64,000 bases of DNA from Pythium myriotylum (GCA_023091665.1 JALJCQ010000006.1:1331365-1395364), one strand, 5' to 3'; positions 19,831 to 31,854 are shown, numbered from the stretch's first letter. Program-made: numbers and translations. Notes: generated by a model from the sequence alone, not told the origin.

Positions 19831-21894
19831 GAAGCAACCGACAACCAAGATGATGAAGACATGGGTGAGCAGCCAGCCTCACCAGCACCAAGTCAGCGCA
19901 GCTACGAGCGACCGGAGTGGCAACAGGGCCAGCGGTCGCAGCGTCCAGCAGCACCAGCATCGGCCCAGCAGCCGAATGTCGACTACGCACCAGGGTCCAA
20001 GCGCCACTCTCGCACGCACTCGCTCGAGAACCTGGCTGAACCGCCAGTTGAGAAGCGCTACGGACGGGTTGGTCGCACAAGTGGTGCGACTCCACCACCC
20101 ACGCAAGGTTCAAGGACATCGCTCGAAGATCTGTCTGCACTGCTCACGTCGATCGAAGAGGAAGGCGTAGAAGATGAAGACGAAGAAGGCGAAGACGTGC
20201 AAGAACAAGGGGGAGAAGACCAAGATTACGATCTCGAAGCGTTTGCTCTCGTCGTGAATTCAGGGGGAGAGTTGCCGACATCGTTCAAGTCGGCGATGGA
20301 ATCCGACGACGCCAGCAACTGGAAGGAAGCCTGCGACTCCGAGCTTGAGTCGCTCAAGAAGAACGAGACATGGGACCTTGTCCCTTTGCCAGCCGGACGC
20401 AAGGCCATCACCAGCAAGTGGGTGTTCAAGGTCAAGGAAACCGCCGAAGGACTTGTCGAACGGTACAAGGCTCGACTCGTTGCCAAGGGGTTCCTGCAGA
20501 AGTACGGCATCGACTTCGAAGAGACATTCGCACCCGTCGCCAAGTTCACGTCGATCCGCACCATCCTCAGCATCGCCGCTCGACACAAGCTCATGATCCA
20601 TCAGATGGATGTCAAGACGGCGTTCCTGAACGGCAACCTCGACGAAGAAATCTACATGAAGCAGCCCGAAGGCTTCGTCGACCAGCGCCACCCCGACTAC
20701 GTGTGCAAGCTCAAGCGCTCGCTCTACGGTCTCAAGCAGTCGCCACGCATGTGGAACCAGACCATCGACGCCTTCATGCGCAAGGTCGGCTTCACCAAGT
20801 GCGAGATGGACCACTGCGTGTACGTCAAGCGGAGCGGCTCAGCGATGATCTTCGTGGTGATCTACGTCGACGACCTCATCCTCGCCTGCAACAGCCTCGA
20901 GTTGCTCACGGCGACCAAGCGTGCACTCAGCGAACGCTTCGAGATGTCCGACCTCGGCGAACTCAAGTACTGCCTCGGCATGGAAGTTGATCAAGACCCC
21001 AAGTCCGGCGACGTGACCATGCGGCAGACCAAGTTCCTGCAGTCGATCCTGACCAAGTTCGGCATGCAAGACTGCAAACCAGTGAGGACTCCTCAAGACC
21101 CCGGACTCAAGCTGACCAAGGCCATGTGTGAAGGTGGTTGCAAGCACGAAGACACCATGAAGAACGTGCCGTACCGAAGTGCAGTCGGCGCACTCATGTA
21201 CCTCATGGTCGGCACTCGACCAGACCTCGCAGCGGCAGTCGGCACACTCAGCCAGTTCGCCGCGGACCCGTGTCCAACACACTGGCAAGCTCTCAAGCGT
21301 GTGCTCCGGTATCTGCAAGCGACTCCGACGTACGGCCTGCAGTTCTCGGCATCGAACGACGGAAGACTGGTCGGCTACTCCGACGCCGACTGGGCTGGCG
21401 ACATCGAGTCACGTCGAAGCACCAGCGGCTACGTGTTCATGCTCAACGGCGGATGCATCAGCTGGCGCAGCAAGAAGCAGCGAACTGTCGCCCTCTCCTC
21501 GACCGAAGCAGAGTACATGGCTCTATCGGAAGCGATCCAAGCCGTGTGGCTCAAGGCGTTCCTGTGCGAACTCGGCGAAGTTGCAAGCGACCAAGCGCTC
21601 ACGGTGTACGAAGACAACCAAGGTGCGATCGCGTTGGCCAAGAACCCCGAGTTCCACAAGCGCACCAAGCACATCGACATTCGCTACCACTTCGTTCGTG
21701 AGAAGGTCGAGGACGGCCAAGTGTCTCTCCAGTATTGCCCGACCCAAGACATGCTTGCCGACATCATGACCAAGCCGATCCCCACTGTCCAGTTCGACGT
21801 GCTCCGCACCAAGCTCGGTGTCCAAGACGCAGTCGAGTCGAGGGGGAGTGTTGAAGATGATGCGCCTCGAACCCAGCGTCATCATTCCAGTTGA
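19831..21894 (+). pseudogene. copia-A1 Gag-Pol, C-terminal part (linker, RT, RNase H)
   Basis: Continuation of A1 after the B1 insertion: acidic IN-RT linker, RT with YVDDLILA and RNase H with all motifs. One codon (Glu of AIQEAVW) is missing near 21538 compared with every other copy. The stop lies 45 bases inside the 3' LTR. Damage is only the nested insertion. Confidence 0.92.
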
Positions 21895-21967
21895 AGCTCG
21901 GCAGTTGAAGCTCGGCTGTAGAAGATTCTCCTGCAGAAGATTCTCCGTGGAAGATTCGACATGTGGA
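21849..21967 (+). repeat. Truncated copia-A LTR (A1 3' LTR, first 119 bp)
   Basis: Starts TGTTGAAGATG after AGGGGGAG and is cut at GACATGTGGAA, one base run into the 16-bp repeat region, where it meets the scrambled module. The same cut recurs at 31927. Confidence 0.9.
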
Positions 21968-22431
21968 ACGACAAGTTCGACGTGCTCCGCACCAAGCTTG
22001 GTGTTCAAGACGCAGTCGAGTCGAGGGGGAGTGTTGAAGATGATGCGCCTCGAACCCAGCGTCATCATTCCAGTTGAAGCTCGGCAGTTACTGTGGAACG
22101 ACATGCTTGGAGTCTTCATCGACATGAGAATGTCTCCCACGCCAACCACTTGGACTGTGCTATCGTCGGCCAGATGCACGTCGACTGGGTCGATCTTCCT
22201 GTAGTTCATCATGAACTGCTTGGTTCGCGACATGTGCTGAGTCACACCCGAGTCGACCAACCACGCCGTGGATTGACTCGACTTGCCTTGGGTCTTCCCG
22301 ACCGAGAACAGGTACTCGCCGGGGTCTTCATCTCGCGCAAGGTTGGCTCGCTGGAACCGTTGCCGAGGGTTGCCGTTTCCGTTTCCGTTGCCGTTGCCGC
22401 CGGAGTTGCCGTTGCCGTTGCCGTTGTCCTT
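21968..22431. repeat. Scrambled copia-A junction module, copy 1
   Basis: In order: a few filler bases (CGACA); plus-strand end of RNase H to polypurine tract (21974-22031); the first 58 bp of an LTR (22032-22089); filler resembling GTGGAACGACA, which copies the first breakpoint; then minus-strand gag/protease sequence of the A3 subtype (about 22105-22431), ending against the complete LTR of A4. An identical module lies at 31928-32391. Confidence 0.88.
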
Positions 22432-22790
22432 TGTTGAAGATGATGCGCCTCGAACCCAGCGTCATCATTCCAGTTGAAGCTCGGCAGTTGAAGCTCGGCT
22501 GTAGAAGAACCTCCTGCAGAAGATTCTCCGTGGAAGATTCGACATGTGGAAGATTCGACATGTGGAAGATTCTCCGTCTGGTTCTGGTTTGAATCCAGTG
22601 CCACCCATCGACTTCGTTGAAGTATCCACGAAGTCAGTTTATGTTTGCATATGTTTACGATAGGTAGGACATACATTTGATTATGGTAGCGTAGGACACA
22701 CACAGACGGCTTAGAGGTAGCAGCAGCGAACTAAGTCCCGATCAACTCACTTTGCATTTTGCATCCCACCAACCAAGCGACCTTCCAACA
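22432..22790 (+). repeat. copia-A LTR (A4 5' LTR), 359 bp
   Basis: Complete TGTTG...CAACA, two 16-bp units, both GTAGGACA repeats. Promoter Inr TCACTTT at 22747-22753; predicted start 22749. Confidence 0.94.
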
Positions 22791-22805
22791 GGTTATGAGC
22801 CCAAG
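22791..22805 (+). promoter_or_regulatory. Primer-binding site with embedded start codon (A4)
   Basis: GGTTATGAGCCCAAG, complementary to the initiator tRNA-Met anticodon arm, with the Gag-Pol ATG at 22795-22797. Confidence 0.8.
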
Positions 22806-25800
22806 CCCAGCCGACTCTGCCTCCACCGACTTCGCCTCCCCAGCCTTCGCCATGGATTCGACCACCCCAGCCCGCATCAACAAGTTCGACGGAACCAACT
22901 TCCACACATGGAAGTTCAAGATGCAGATGGTGCTCGAAGAACGCGACGTCTGGGAAGTTGTCTGTGGAGAGGTCAAACTCGAGCAGTGCCAGACCGACGC
23001 GGACCGAGCCCTCTTCAAGAAGAAGTCTCGCAAGGCGCTCGCGATGATCTGTCTCGCGATGGAAGACTCGCAGCTCCCGCTGGTTCGGTCGGCGAGTGGT
23101 GCGCAAGATGCATGGTCAAGACTGGAAGAACACTTCGAGAAGAAGAGCCTTGCCAACAAGCTCTTTCTTCGTCGTCGTTTCTTCACGACCATGATGGAAG
23201 AAGGTGACGATGTGCTCACGCACATCAACAAGCTCAAGACCCTGGCGGAGCAACTCGACGCAGTCGGCGCTCCGGTCAGCGAAGACGACTTGGTGATCAC
23301 GCTTCTCGGCAGTCTCAGCGAGTCGTACCAGTTCCTCATCACGGCGTTGGAGTCGCGTGTCGACGCGCTCACGTGGGAACTCGTGACGTCTCGGCTGCTC
23401 CATGAAGACATGAAGCGCAAGGAGCAAGGTGGCGACGGAGCCACGCTTGGCCAGGCGTTCATGACAAGTGACGCGAAGCCCAAGGGCCGTGCAGTCAAGA
23501 AGACTGGCACGTGCAACTACTGCGGCAAGATCGGTCATTGGGCCGCGGAGTGCCACTCGCGTGTCAAGGACAACGGCAACGGCAACGGCAACTCCGGCGG
23601 CAACTCCAGCGGCAACGGCAACAGCAACGGCAACCCTCGGCAACGGTTCCAGCGAGCCAACCTTGCGCGAGATGAAGACCCCGGCGAGTACCTGTTCTCG
23701 GTCGGGAAGACCCAAGGCAAGTCGAGTCAATCCACGGCGTGGTTGGTCGACTCGGGTGCGACTCAGCACATGTCGCGAACCAAGCAGTTCATGATGAACT
23801 ACAAGAAGATTGACCCAGTCGACGTGCATCTGGCCGATGATGGCACGGTCCAAGCGGTCGGCGTGGGAGACATTCTCATGTCGATGAAGACTCCAAGCGG
23901 TGTCAAGAAGGGTTTGCTCACCAACGTGTGGCATATCCCCAAGCTCAGCCGCAACCTGTTCTCGGTCGGAAGATTCACGGAGGACGTTGCTCCCGTGACG
24001 TTCGACAAGGACGGTTGCTTTGTCATGCTGAAGGGCGCCAAGCGGACCATCGGCACTCGAATCGGCAAGGGTCTGTTCAAGCTCAACATGTCTCCAGTGT
24101 CGACTGAAGCAGCCCACGCCGCCAGTGCAAGACGAGGTCGCGCCATGTCCAAGTCGTACCTGTGGCACCTCCGACTCGGTCACATCGGCTTCAGCGGACT
24201 CGAAGCCATCGTCAAGAAGGACCTCGCCGACGGACTCGACATTGGGTCTGTGCAGGAGTGGGAGGTCTGTGAAGGCTGTGCACTCGGCAAGCTGACTCGC
24301 GTCAAGTTCCAGTCGGGCACGACCAAGCGGTCTGCGAATCTGCTTGACGTCGTGTACAGCGATGTGGCCGGCCCCATGAAGACTCCGACTTTCGGTGGCA
24401 TGAAGTACTTCGCCACCTTCACCGACGACAAGTCTCGACTGTGCAAGTTGTACCTCATGCGGTCCAAGGACGAAGTCTACGACAAGTTCGTCGAGTTCGT
24501 CAACTGGGCCGAGAACCAAACCGGTCGTCGAGTCAAGGTGCTTCGAACCGACGGCGGCGGCGAGTACCAGTCGGCCAAGCTTGCCAAGTTCTGTCGCAAG
24601 CGTGGCATCGAGCACGATGTCACGCCGCCATACACGCCTCAGTTGAACGGTGTGGCGGAGCGCATGAACCGAACCATCGGTGAGTGTGGTCGTTGCAAGC
24701 TCCACCATGCCAACTTGTCCGACGAGTACTGGGGCGAAGCCGTCATGACTGCAGTCGAAGTTCGCAACCGACTTCCGACCCGCGCTCAAGACTTGTACAA
24801 GTCGCCGTACGAAGAATGGTACGGGAAGAAGCCCTTGCTCGCCAACTTCAAGGTGTTCGGCTGCCATGCGTACGTCCACGTGCCCAAGGAGAAGCGGTCG
24901 AAGTTCGACGCCCGAGCCATCTTGTGTCGGTTCCTCGGCTACTCGGACCACGAGAAGGCGTATCGGTTTGAAGAAATCGCAACCGGCTGGATCGTCATCA
25001 GTCGAGACGCGCAGTTCATGGAAGACACATTCGACGATGGCAAGCGCGAAGAACCCTGGAGCAAGTCCGTCGAGTTCCGCGACGATGAAGATGATGAAGG
25101 TCAAGATGAAGCAACCGACAACCAAGATGATGAAGACATGGGTGAGCAGACAGCCTCACCAGCACCAAGTCAGCGCAGCTACGAGCGACCGGAGTGGCAA
25201 CAGGGCCAGCGGTCGCAGCGTCCAGCAGCACCAGCATCGGCCCAGCAGCCGAATGTCGACTACGCACCAGGGTCCAAGCGCCACTCTCGCACGCACTCGC
25301 TCGAGAACCTGGCTGAACCGCCAGTTGAGAAGCGCTACGGACGGGTTGGTCGCACAAGTGGTGCGACTCCACCACCCACGCAAGGTCCAAGGACATCGCT
25401 CGAAGATCTGTCTGCACTGCTCACGTCGATCGAAGAGGAAGGCGTAGAAGATGAAGATGAAGAAGGCGAAGACGTGCAAGAACAAGGGGGAGAAGACCAA
25501 GATTACGATCTCGAAGAGTTTGCTCTCGTCGTGAATTCAGGGGGAGAGTTGCCGACATCGTTCAAGTCGGCGATGGAATCCGACGACGCCAGCAACTGGA
25601 AGGAAGCCTGCGACTCCGAGCTCGAGTCGCTCAAGAAGAACGAGACATGGGACCTAGTCCCTTTGCCAGCCGGACGCAAGGCCATCACCAGCAAGTGGGT
25701 GTTCAAGGTCAAGGAAACCGCCGAAGGACTTGTCGAACGGTACAAGGCTCGACTCGTTGCCAAGGGGTTCCTGCAGAAGTACGGCATCGACTTCGAAGAG

Positions 25801-27174
25801 ACATTCGCACCCGTCGCCAAGTTCACGTCGATCCGCACCATCCTCAGCATCGCCGCTCGACACAAGCTCATGATCCATCAGATGGATGTCAAGACGGCGT
25901 TCCTGAACGGCAACCTCGACGAAGAAATCTACATGAAGCAGCCCGAAGGCTTCGTCGACCAGCGCCACCCCGACTACGTGTGCAAGCTCAAGCGCTCGCT
26001 CTACGGTCTCAAGCAGTCGCCACGCATGTGGAACCAGACCATCGACGCCTTCATGCGCAAGGTCGGCTTCACCAAGTGCGAGATGGACCACTGCGTGTAC
26101 GTCAAGCGGAGCGGCTCAGCGATGATCTTCGTGGTGATCTACGTCGACGACCTCATCCTCGCCTGCAACAGCCTCGAGTTGCTCACGGCGACCAAGCGTG
26201 CACTCAGCGAACGCTTCGAGATGTCCGACCTCGGCGAACTCAAGTACTGCCTCGGCATGGAAGTTGATCAAGACCCCAAGTCCGGCGACGTGACCATGCG
26301 GCAGACCAAGTTCCTGCAGTCGATCCTGACCAAGTTCGGCATGCAAGACTGCAAACCAGTGAGGACTCCTCAAGACCCCGGACTCAAGCTGACCAAGGCC
26401 ATGTGTGAAGGTGGTTGCAAGCACGAAGACACCATGAAGAACGTGCCGTACCGAAGTGCAGTCGGCGCACTCATGTACCTCATGGTCGGCACTCGACCAG
26501 ACCTCGCAGCGGCAGTCGGCACACTCAGCCAGTTCGCCGCGGACCCGTGTCCAACACACTGGCAAGCTCTCAAGCGTGTGCTCCGGTATCTGCAAGCGAC
26601 TCCGACGTACGGCCTGCAGTTCTCGGCATCGAACGACGGAAGACTGGTCGGCTACTCCGACGCCGACTGGGCTGGCGACATCGAGTCACGTCGAAGCACC
26701 AGCGGCTACGTGTTCATGCTCAACGGCGGATGCATCAGCTGGCGCAGCAAGAAGCAGCGAACTGTCGCCCTCTCCTCGACCGAAGCAGAGTACATGGCTC
26801 TATCGGAAGCGATCCAAGAAGCCGTGTGGCTCAAGGCGTTCCTGTGCGAACTCGGCGAAGTTGCAAGTGACCAAGCGCTCACGGTGTACGAAGACAACCA
26901 AGGTGCGATCGCGTTGGCCAAGAACCCCGAGTTCCACAAGCGCACCAAGCACATCGACATTCGCTACCACTTCGTTCGTGAGAAGGTCGAGGACGGTCAA
27001 GTGTGTCTGCAGTATTGCCCGACCCAAGACATGCTTGCCGACATCATGACCAAGCCGATCCCCACTGTCCAGTTCGACGTGCTCCGCACCAAGCTTGGTG
27101 TTCAAGACGCAGTCGAGTCGAGGGGGAGTGTTGAAGATGATGCGCCTCGAACCCAGCGTCATCATTCCAGTTGA
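22795..27174 (+). CDS. copia-A4 Gag-Pol polyprotein, intact, 1,459 aa
   Basis: A single frame encodes the whole copia polyprotein. Approximate residues: Gag 1-235; CCHC knuckle C240-C243-H248-C253; Asn/Gly linker 258-277; aspartic protease motif D319-S-G; pre-integrase zinc site H458, H463, C492, C495; integrase DDE D523, D586, E622 (35 residues between the last two, as expected); acidic linker 770-930; RT from W952 with catalytic Y1116-V-D-D1119; RNase H D1289, E1330/E1332, D1367. The start is the ATG in the primer site, the first AUG after the predicted transcription start. Open reading from a TTG twelve codons upstream lies in the LTR and is not expected to be used. The last 14 codons are encoded by the 3' LTR. 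No stop or missing catalytic residue was found, so it may be functional. Confidence 0.95.
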   Translation: MSPSPADSASTDFASPAFAMDSTTPARINKFDGTNFHTWKFKMQMVLEERDVWEVVCGEVKLEQCQTDADRALFKKKSRKALAMICLAMEDSQLPLVRSASGAQDAWSRLEEHFEKKSLANKLFLRRRFFTTMMEEGDDVLTHINKLKTLAEQLDAVGAPVSEDDLVITLLGSLSESYQFLITALESRVDALTWELVTSRLLHEDMKRKEQGGDGATLGQAFMTSDAKPKGRAVKKTGTCNYCGKIGHWAAECHSRVKDNGNGNGNSGGNSSGNGNSNGNPRQRFQRANLARDEDPGEYLFSVGKTQGKSSQSTAWLVDSGATQHMSRTKQFMMNYKKIDPVDVHLADDGTVQAVGVGDILMSMKTPSGVKKGLLTNVWHIPKLSRNLFSVGRFTEDVAPVTFDKDGCFVMLKGAKRTIGTRIGKGLFKLNMSPVSTEAAHAASARRGRAMSKSYLWHLRLGHIGFSGLEAIVKKDLADGLDIGSVQEWEVCEGCALGKLTRVKFQSGTTKRSANLLDVVYSDVAGPMKTPTFGGMKYFATFTDDKSRLCKLYLMRSKDEVYDKFVEFVNWAENQTGRRVKVLRTDGGGEYQSAKLAKFCRKRGIEHDVTPPYTPQLNGVAERMNRTIGECGRCKLHHANLSDEYWGEAVMTAVEVRNRLPTRAQDLYKSPYEEWYGKKPLLANFKVFGCHAYVHVPKEKRSKFDARAILCRFLGYSDHEKAYRFEEIATGWIVISRDAQFMEDTFDDGKREEPWSKSVEFRDDEDDEGQDEATDNQDDEDMGEQTASPAPSQRSYERPEWQQGQRSQRPAAPASAQQPNVDYAPGSKRHSRTHSLENLAEPPVEKRYGRVGRTSGATPPPTQGPRTSLEDLSALLTSIEEEGVEDEDEEGEDVQEQGGEDQDYDLEEFALVVNSGGELPTSFKSAMESDDASNWKEACDSELESLKKNETWDLVPLPAGRKAITSKWVFKVKETAEGLVERYKARLVAKGFLQKYGIDFEETFAPVAKFTSIRTILSIAARHKLMIHQMDVKTAFLNGNLDEEIYMKQPEGFVDQRHPDYVCKLKRSLYGLKQSPRMWNQTIDAFMRKVGFTKCEMDHCVYVKRSGSAMIFVVIYVDDLILACNSLELLTATKRALSERFEMSDLGELKYCLGMEVDQDPKSGDVTMRQTKFLQSILTKFGMQDCKPVRTPQDPGLKLTKAMCEGGCKHEDTMKNVPYRSAVGALMYLMVGTRPDLAAAVGTLSQFAADPCPTHWQALKRVLRYLQATPTYGLQFSASNDGRLVGYSDADWAGDIESRRSTSGYVFMLNGGCISWRSKKQRTVALSSTEAEYMALSEAIQEAVWLKAFLCELGEVASDQALTVYEDNQGAIALAKNPEFHKRTKHIDIRYHFVREKVEDGQVCLQYCPTQDMLADIMTKPIPTVQFDVLRTKLGVQDAVESRGSVEDDAPRTQRHHSS
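27121..27128 (+). promoter_or_regulatory. Polypurine tract of copia-A4
   Basis: AGGGGGAG directly before the LTR terminus TGTTG. It lies inside the reading frame (Arg-Gly-Ser), unlike copia-B where the frame stops first. Confidence 0.8.
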
Positions 27175-27476
27175 AGCTCGGCAGTTGAAGCTCGGCTGTA
27201 GAAGAACCTCCTGCAGAAGATTCTCCGTGGAAGATTCGACATGTGGAAGATTCGACATGTGGAAGATTCGACATGTGGAAGATTCTCCGTCTGGTTCTGG
27301 TTTGAATCCAGTGCCACCCATCGACTTCGTTGAAGTATCCACGAAGTCAGTTTATGTTTGCATATGTTTACGACAGGTAGGACACACACAGACGGCTTAG
27401 AGGTAGCAGTAGCGAACTAAGTCCCGATCAATTCACTTTGCATTTTGCATCCCACCAACCAAGCGACCTTCCAACA
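27129..27476 (+). repeat. copia-A LTR shared by A4 and A5, 348 bp
   Basis: Three 16-bp units, 27-bp block deleted. Inr at 27433-27439. It serves both as 3' LTR of A4 and as 5' LTR of A5, with the A5 primer site at 27477-27491. Confidence 0.94.
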
Positions 27477-27480
27477 GGTT

Positions 27481-30400
27481 ATGAGCCCAAGCCCAGCCGA
27501 CTCTGCCTCCACCGACTTCGCCTCCCCAGCCTTCGCCATGGATTCGACCACCCCAGCCCGCATCAACAAGTTCGACGGAACCAACTTCCACACATGGAAG
27601 TTCAAGATGCAGATGGTGCTCGAAGAACGCGACGTCTGGGAAGTTGTCTGTGGAGAGGTCAAACTCGAGCAGTGCCAGACCGACGCGGACCGAGCCCTCT
27701 TCAAGAAGAAGTCTCGCAAGGCGCTCGCGATGATCTGTCTCGCGATGGAAGACTCGCAGCTCCCGCTGGTTCGGTCGGCGAGTGGTGCGCAAGATGCATG
27801 GTCAAGACTGGAAGAACACTTCGAGAAGAAGAGCCTTGCCAACAAGCTCTTTCTTCGTCGTCGTTTCTTCACGACCATGATGGAAGAAGGTGACGATGTG
27901 CTCACGCACATCAACAAGCTCAAGACCCTGGCCGAGCAACTCGACGCAGTCGGCGCTTCGGTCAGCGAAGACGACTTGGTGATCACGCTTCTCGGCAGTC
28001 TCAGCGAGTCGTACCAGTTCCTCATCACGGCGTTGGAGTCGCGTGTCGACGCGCTCACGTGGGAACTCGTGACGTCTCGGCTGCTCCATGAAGACATGAA
28101 GCGCAAGGAGCAAGGTGGCGACGGAGCCACGCTTGGCCAAGCGTTCATGACAAGTGACGCGAAGCCCAAGGGCCGTGCAGTCAAGAAGACTGGCACGTGC
28201 AACTACTGCGGCAAGATCGGTCATTGGGCCGCGGAGTGCCACTCGCGTGTCAAGGACAACGGCAACGGCAACGGCAACTCCGGCGGCAACGGCAACGGAA
28301 ACGGCAACGGCAACCCTCGGCAACGGTTCCAGCGAGCCAACCCTGCGCGAGATGAAGACCCCGGCGAGTACCTGTTCTCGGTCGGGAAGACCCAAGGCAA
28401 GTCGAGTCAATCCACGGCGTGGTTGGTCGACTCGGGTGCGACTCAGCACATGTCGCGAACCAAGCAGTTCATGATGAACTACAAGAAGATTGACCCAGTC
28501 GACGTGCATCTGGCCGATGATGGCACGGTCCAAGCGGTCGGCGTGGGAGACATTCTCATGTCGATGAAGACTCCAAGCGGTGTCAAGAAGGGTTTGCTCA
28601 CCAACGTGTGGCATATCCCCAAGCTCAGCCGCAACCTGTTCTCGGTCGGAAGATTCACGGAGGACGTTGCTCCCGTGACGTTCGACAAGGACGGTTGCTT
28701 CGTCGTTCTCAAGGGCGCCAAGCGGACCATCGGCACTCGAATCGGCAAGGGTCTGTTCAAGCTCAACATGTCTCCAGTGTCGACTGAAGCAGCCCACGCC
28801 GCCAGTACAAGACGAGGTCGCGCCATGTCCAAGTCGTACCTGTGGCACCTCCGACTCGGTCACATCGGCTTCAGCGGTCTCGAAGCCATCGTCAAGAAGG
28901 ACCTCGCCGACGGACTCGATATCGGGTCTGTGCAGGAGTGGGAGGTCTGTGAAGGCTGTGCACTCGGCAAGCTGACTCGCGTCAAGTTCCAGTCGGGCAC
29001 GACCAAGCGGTCTGCGAATCTGCTTGACGTCGTGTACAGCGATGTGGCCGGCCCCATGAAGACTCCGACTTTCGGTGGCATGAAGTACTTTGCCACCTTC
29101 ACCGACGACAAGTCTCGACTGTGCAAGTTGTACCTGATGCGGTCCAAGGACGAAGTCTACGACAAGTTCGTCGAGTTCGTCAACTGGGCCGAGAACCAAA
29201 CCGGTCGTCGAGTCAAGGTGCTTCGAACCGACGGCGGCGGCGAGTACCAGTCGGCCAAGCTTGCCAAGTTCTGCCGCAAGCGTGGCATCGAGCACGATGT
29301 CACGCCGCCATACACGCCTCAGTTGAACGGTGTGGCGGAGCGCATGAACCGAACCATCGGTGAGTGTGGTCGTTGCAAGCTCCACCATGCCAACTTGTCC
29401 GACGAGTACTGGGGCGAAGCCGTCATGACTGCAGTCGAAGTTCGCAACCGACTTCCGACCCGCGCTCAAGACTTGTACAAGTCGCCGTACGAAGAATGGT
29501 ACGGGAAGAAGCCCTTGCTCGCCAACTTCAAGGTGTTCGGCTGCCATGCGTACGTCCACGTGCCCAAGGAGAAGCGGTCGAAGTTCGACGCCCGAGCCAT
29601 CTTGTGTCGGTTCCTCGGCTACTCGGACCACGAGAAGGCGTATCGGTTTGAAGAAATCGCAACCGGCTGGATCGTCATCAGTCGAGACGCGCAGTTCATG
29701 GAAGACACATTCGACGATGGCAAGCGCGAAGAACCCTGGAGCAAGTCCGTCGAGTTCCGCGACGATGAAGATGATGAAGGTCAAGATGAAGCAACCGACA
29801 ACCAAGATGATGAAGACATGGGTGAGCAGACAGCCTCACCAGCACCAAGTCAGCGCAGCTACGAGCGACCGGAGTGGCAACAGGGCCAGCGGTCGCAGCG
29901 TCCAGCAGCACCAGCATCGGCCCAGCAGCCGAATGTCGACTACGCACCAGGGTCCAAGCGCCACTCTCGCACGCACTCGCTCGAGAACCTGGCTGAACCG
30001 CCAGTTGAGAAGCGCTACGGACGGGTTGGTCGCACAAGTGGTGCGACTCCACCACCCACGCAAGGTCCAAGGACATCGCTCGAAGATCTGTCTGCACTGC
30101 TCACGTCGATCGAAGAGGAAGGCGTAGAAGATGAAGATGAAGAAGGCGAAGACGTGCAAGAACAAGGGGGAGAAGACCAAGATTACGATCTCGAAGAGTT
30201 TGCTCTCGTCGTGAATTCAGGGGGAGAGTTGCCGACATCGTTCAAGTCGGCGATGGAATCCGACGACGCCAGCAACTGGAAGGAAGCCTGCGACTCCGAG
30301 CTCGAGTCGCTCAAGAAGAACGAGACATGGGACCTAGTCCCTTTGCCAGCCGGACGCAAGGCCATCACCAGCAAGTGGGTGTTCAAGGTCAAGGAAACCG

Positions 30401-31854
30401 CCGAAGGACTTGTCGAACGGTACAAGGCTCGACTCGTTGCCAAGGGGTTCCTGCAGAAGTACGGCATCGACTTCGAAGAGACATTCGCACCCGTCGCCAA
30501 GTTCACGTCGATCCGCACCATCCTCAGCATCGCCGCTCGACACAAGCTCATGATCCATCAGATGGATGTCAAGACGGCGTTCCTGAACGGCAACCTCGAC
30601 GAAGAAATCTACATGAAGCAGCCCGAAGGCTTCGTCGACCAGCGCCACCCCGACTACGTGTGCAAGCTCAAGCGCTCGCTCTACGGTCTCAAGCAGTCGC
30701 CACGCATGTGGAACCAGACCATCGACGCCTTCATGCGCAAGGTCGGCTTCACCAAGTGCGAGATGGACCACTGCGTGTACGTCAAGCGGAGCGGCTCAGC
30801 GATGATCTTCGTGGTGATCTACGTCGACGACCTCATCCTCGCCTGCAACAGCCTCGAGTTGCTCACGGCGACCAAGCGTGCACTCAGCGAACGCTTCGAG
30901 ATGTCCGACCTCGGCGAACTCAAGTACTGCCTCGGCATGGAAGTTGATCAAGACCCCAAGTCCGGCGACGTGACCATGCGGCAGACCAAGTTCCTGCAGT
31001 CGATCCTGACCAAGTTCGGCATGCAAGACTGCAAACCAGTGAGGACCCCTCAAGACCCCGGACTCAAGCTGACCAAGGCCATGTGTGAAGGTGGTTGCAA
31101 GCACGAAGACACCATGAAGAACGTGCCGTACCGAAGTGCAGTCGGCGCACTCATGTACCTCATGGTCGGCACTCGACCAGACCTCGCAGCGGCAGTCGGC
31201 ACACTCAGCCAGTTTGCCGCGGACCCGTGTCCAACACACTGGCAAGCTCTCAAGCGTGTGCTCCGGTATCTGCAAGCGACTCCGACCTACGGCCTGCAGT
31301 TCTCGGCATCGAACGACGGAAGACTGGTCGGCTACTCCGACGCCGACTGGGCTGGCGACATCGAGTCACGTCGAAGCACCAGCGGCTACGTGTTCATGCT
31401 CAACGGCGGATGCATCAGCTGGCACAGCAAGAAGCAGCGAACTGTCGCCCTCTCCTCGACCGAAGCAGAGTACATGGCTCTATCGGAAGCGATCCAAGAA
31501 GCCGTGTGGCTCAAGGCGTTCCTGTGCGAACTCGGCGAAGTTGCAAGCGACCAAGCGCTCACGGTGTACGAAGACAACCAAGGTGCGATCGCGTTGGCCA
31601 AGAACCCCGAGTTCCACAAGCGCACCAAGCACATCGACATTCGCTACCACTTCGTTCGTGAGAAGGTCGAGGACGGCCAAGTGTCTCTCCAGTATTGCCC
31701 GACCCAAGACATGCTTGCCGACATCATGACCAAGCCGATCCCCACTGTCCAGTTCGACGTGCTCCGCACCAAGCTCGGTGTCCAAGACGCAGTCGAGTCG
31801 AGGGGGAGTGTTGAAGATGATGCGCCTCGAACCCAGCGTCATCATTCCAGTTGA
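27481..31854 (+). CDS. copia-A5 Gag-Pol polyprotein, intact, 1,457 aa
   Basis: Same domain order and catalytic residues as A4. Differences include a re-arranged Asn/Gly linker two residues shorter, Val-Leu for Met-Leu in FVVLKGAK, Ala-Ser for Ala-Pro in gag, and His for Arg in the RNase H segment SWHSKKQR. These mark a second subtype that A7 and A8 share. The frame is complete from the primer-site ATG to the stop in the LTR. Its 3' LTR is truncated (31809-31927), so it lacks a normal right end. Confidence 0.94.
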   Translation: MSPSPADSASTDFASPAFAMDSTTPARINKFDGTNFHTWKFKMQMVLEERDVWEVVCGEVKLEQCQTDADRALFKKKSRKALAMICLAMEDSQLPLVRSASGAQDAWSRLEEHFEKKSLANKLFLRRRFFTTMMEEGDDVLTHINKLKTLAEQLDAVGASVSEDDLVITLLGSLSESYQFLITALESRVDALTWELVTSRLLHEDMKRKEQGGDGATLGQAFMTSDAKPKGRAVKKTGTCNYCGKIGHWAAECHSRVKDNGNGNGNSGGNGNGNGNGNPRQRFQRANPARDEDPGEYLFSVGKTQGKSSQSTAWLVDSGATQHMSRTKQFMMNYKKIDPVDVHLADDGTVQAVGVGDILMSMKTPSGVKKGLLTNVWHIPKLSRNLFSVGRFTEDVAPVTFDKDGCFVVLKGAKRTIGTRIGKGLFKLNMSPVSTEAAHAASTRRGRAMSKSYLWHLRLGHIGFSGLEAIVKKDLADGLDIGSVQEWEVCEGCALGKLTRVKFQSGTTKRSANLLDVVYSDVAGPMKTPTFGGMKYFATFTDDKSRLCKLYLMRSKDEVYDKFVEFVNWAENQTGRRVKVLRTDGGGEYQSAKLAKFCRKRGIEHDVTPPYTPQLNGVAERMNRTIGECGRCKLHHANLSDEYWGEAVMTAVEVRNRLPTRAQDLYKSPYEEWYGKKPLLANFKVFGCHAYVHVPKEKRSKFDARAILCRFLGYSDHEKAYRFEEIATGWIVISRDAQFMEDTFDDGKREEPWSKSVEFRDDEDDEGQDEATDNQDDEDMGEQTASPAPSQRSYERPEWQQGQRSQRPAAPASAQQPNVDYAPGSKRHSRTHSLENLAEPPVEKRYGRVGRTSGATPPPTQGPRTSLEDLSALLTSIEEEGVEDEDEEGEDVQEQGGEDQDYDLEEFALVVNSGGELPTSFKSAMESDDASNWKEACDSELESLKKNETWDLVPLPAGRKAITSKWVFKVKETAEGLVERYKARLVAKGFLQKYGIDFEETFAPVAKFTSIRTILSIAARHKLMIHQMDVKTAFLNGNLDEEIYMKQPEGFVDQRHPDYVCKLKRSLYGLKQSPRMWNQTIDAFMRKVGFTKCEMDHCVYVKRSGSAMIFVVIYVDDLILACNSLELLTATKRALSERFEMSDLGELKYCLGMEVDQDPKSGDVTMRQTKFLQSILTKFGMQDCKPVRTPQDPGLKLTKAMCEGGCKHEDTMKNVPYRSAVGALMYLMVGTRPDLAAAVGTLSQFAADPCPTHWQALKRVLRYLQATPTYGLQFSASNDGRLVGYSDADWAGDIESRRSTSGYVFMLNGGCISWHSKKQRTVALSSTEAEYMALSEAIQEAVWLKAFLCELGEVASDQALTVYEDNQGAIALAKNPEFHKRTKHIDIRYHFVREKVEDGQVSLQYCPTQDMLADIMTKPIPTVQFDVLRTKLGVQDAVESRGSVEDDAPRTQRHHSS

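Larger units (their letters stand above)
3201..21967 (+). mobile_element. copia-A1 retrotransposon, split by nested copia-B1
   Basis: LTR (3201-3559), primer site, Gag-Pol part 1 (3564-5870), then copia-B1 inserted with target duplication AAGAT, then Gag-Pol part 2 (19831-21894), polypurine tract and the first 119 bp of the 3' LTR (21849-21967). The 3' LTR is cut off inside its 16-bp repeat region and joined to a scrambled module. A1 is disrupted but its coding halves are open, so it was intact when B1 inserted. Confidence 0.88.
22432..27476 (+). mobile_element. copia-A4, complete element
   Basis: LTR 22432-22790, primer site, intact Gag-Pol, polypurine tract 27121-27128 and LTR 27129-27476. 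The two LTRs are not the same length (359 and 348 bp: the second has three 16-bp units and lacks the 27-bp block), so they did not arise from one reverse transcription event. The 3' LTR doubles as the 5' LTR of A5. Confidence 0.92.

Noticed and set aside
21849..22431. The scrambled module as a third transposon family
   Set aside because: Apart from a few filler bases, every part matches copia-A LTR, RNase H or gag/protease in one orientation or the other.
23116..25125. Long antisense open frames (about 650-680 codons) opposite gag-integrase in every copia-A copy
   Set aside because: They mirror the sense frame and begin and end at matching places in all copies. GC-rich third positions keep the complementary frame free of stops. 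No recognisable domain, and no promoter of their own was seen.
28260..28320. GGCAAC repeat as a CRISPR-like or satellite array
   Set aside because: It is a codon-level Asn/Gly repeat inside gag, with no spacers and coding-frame constraint.
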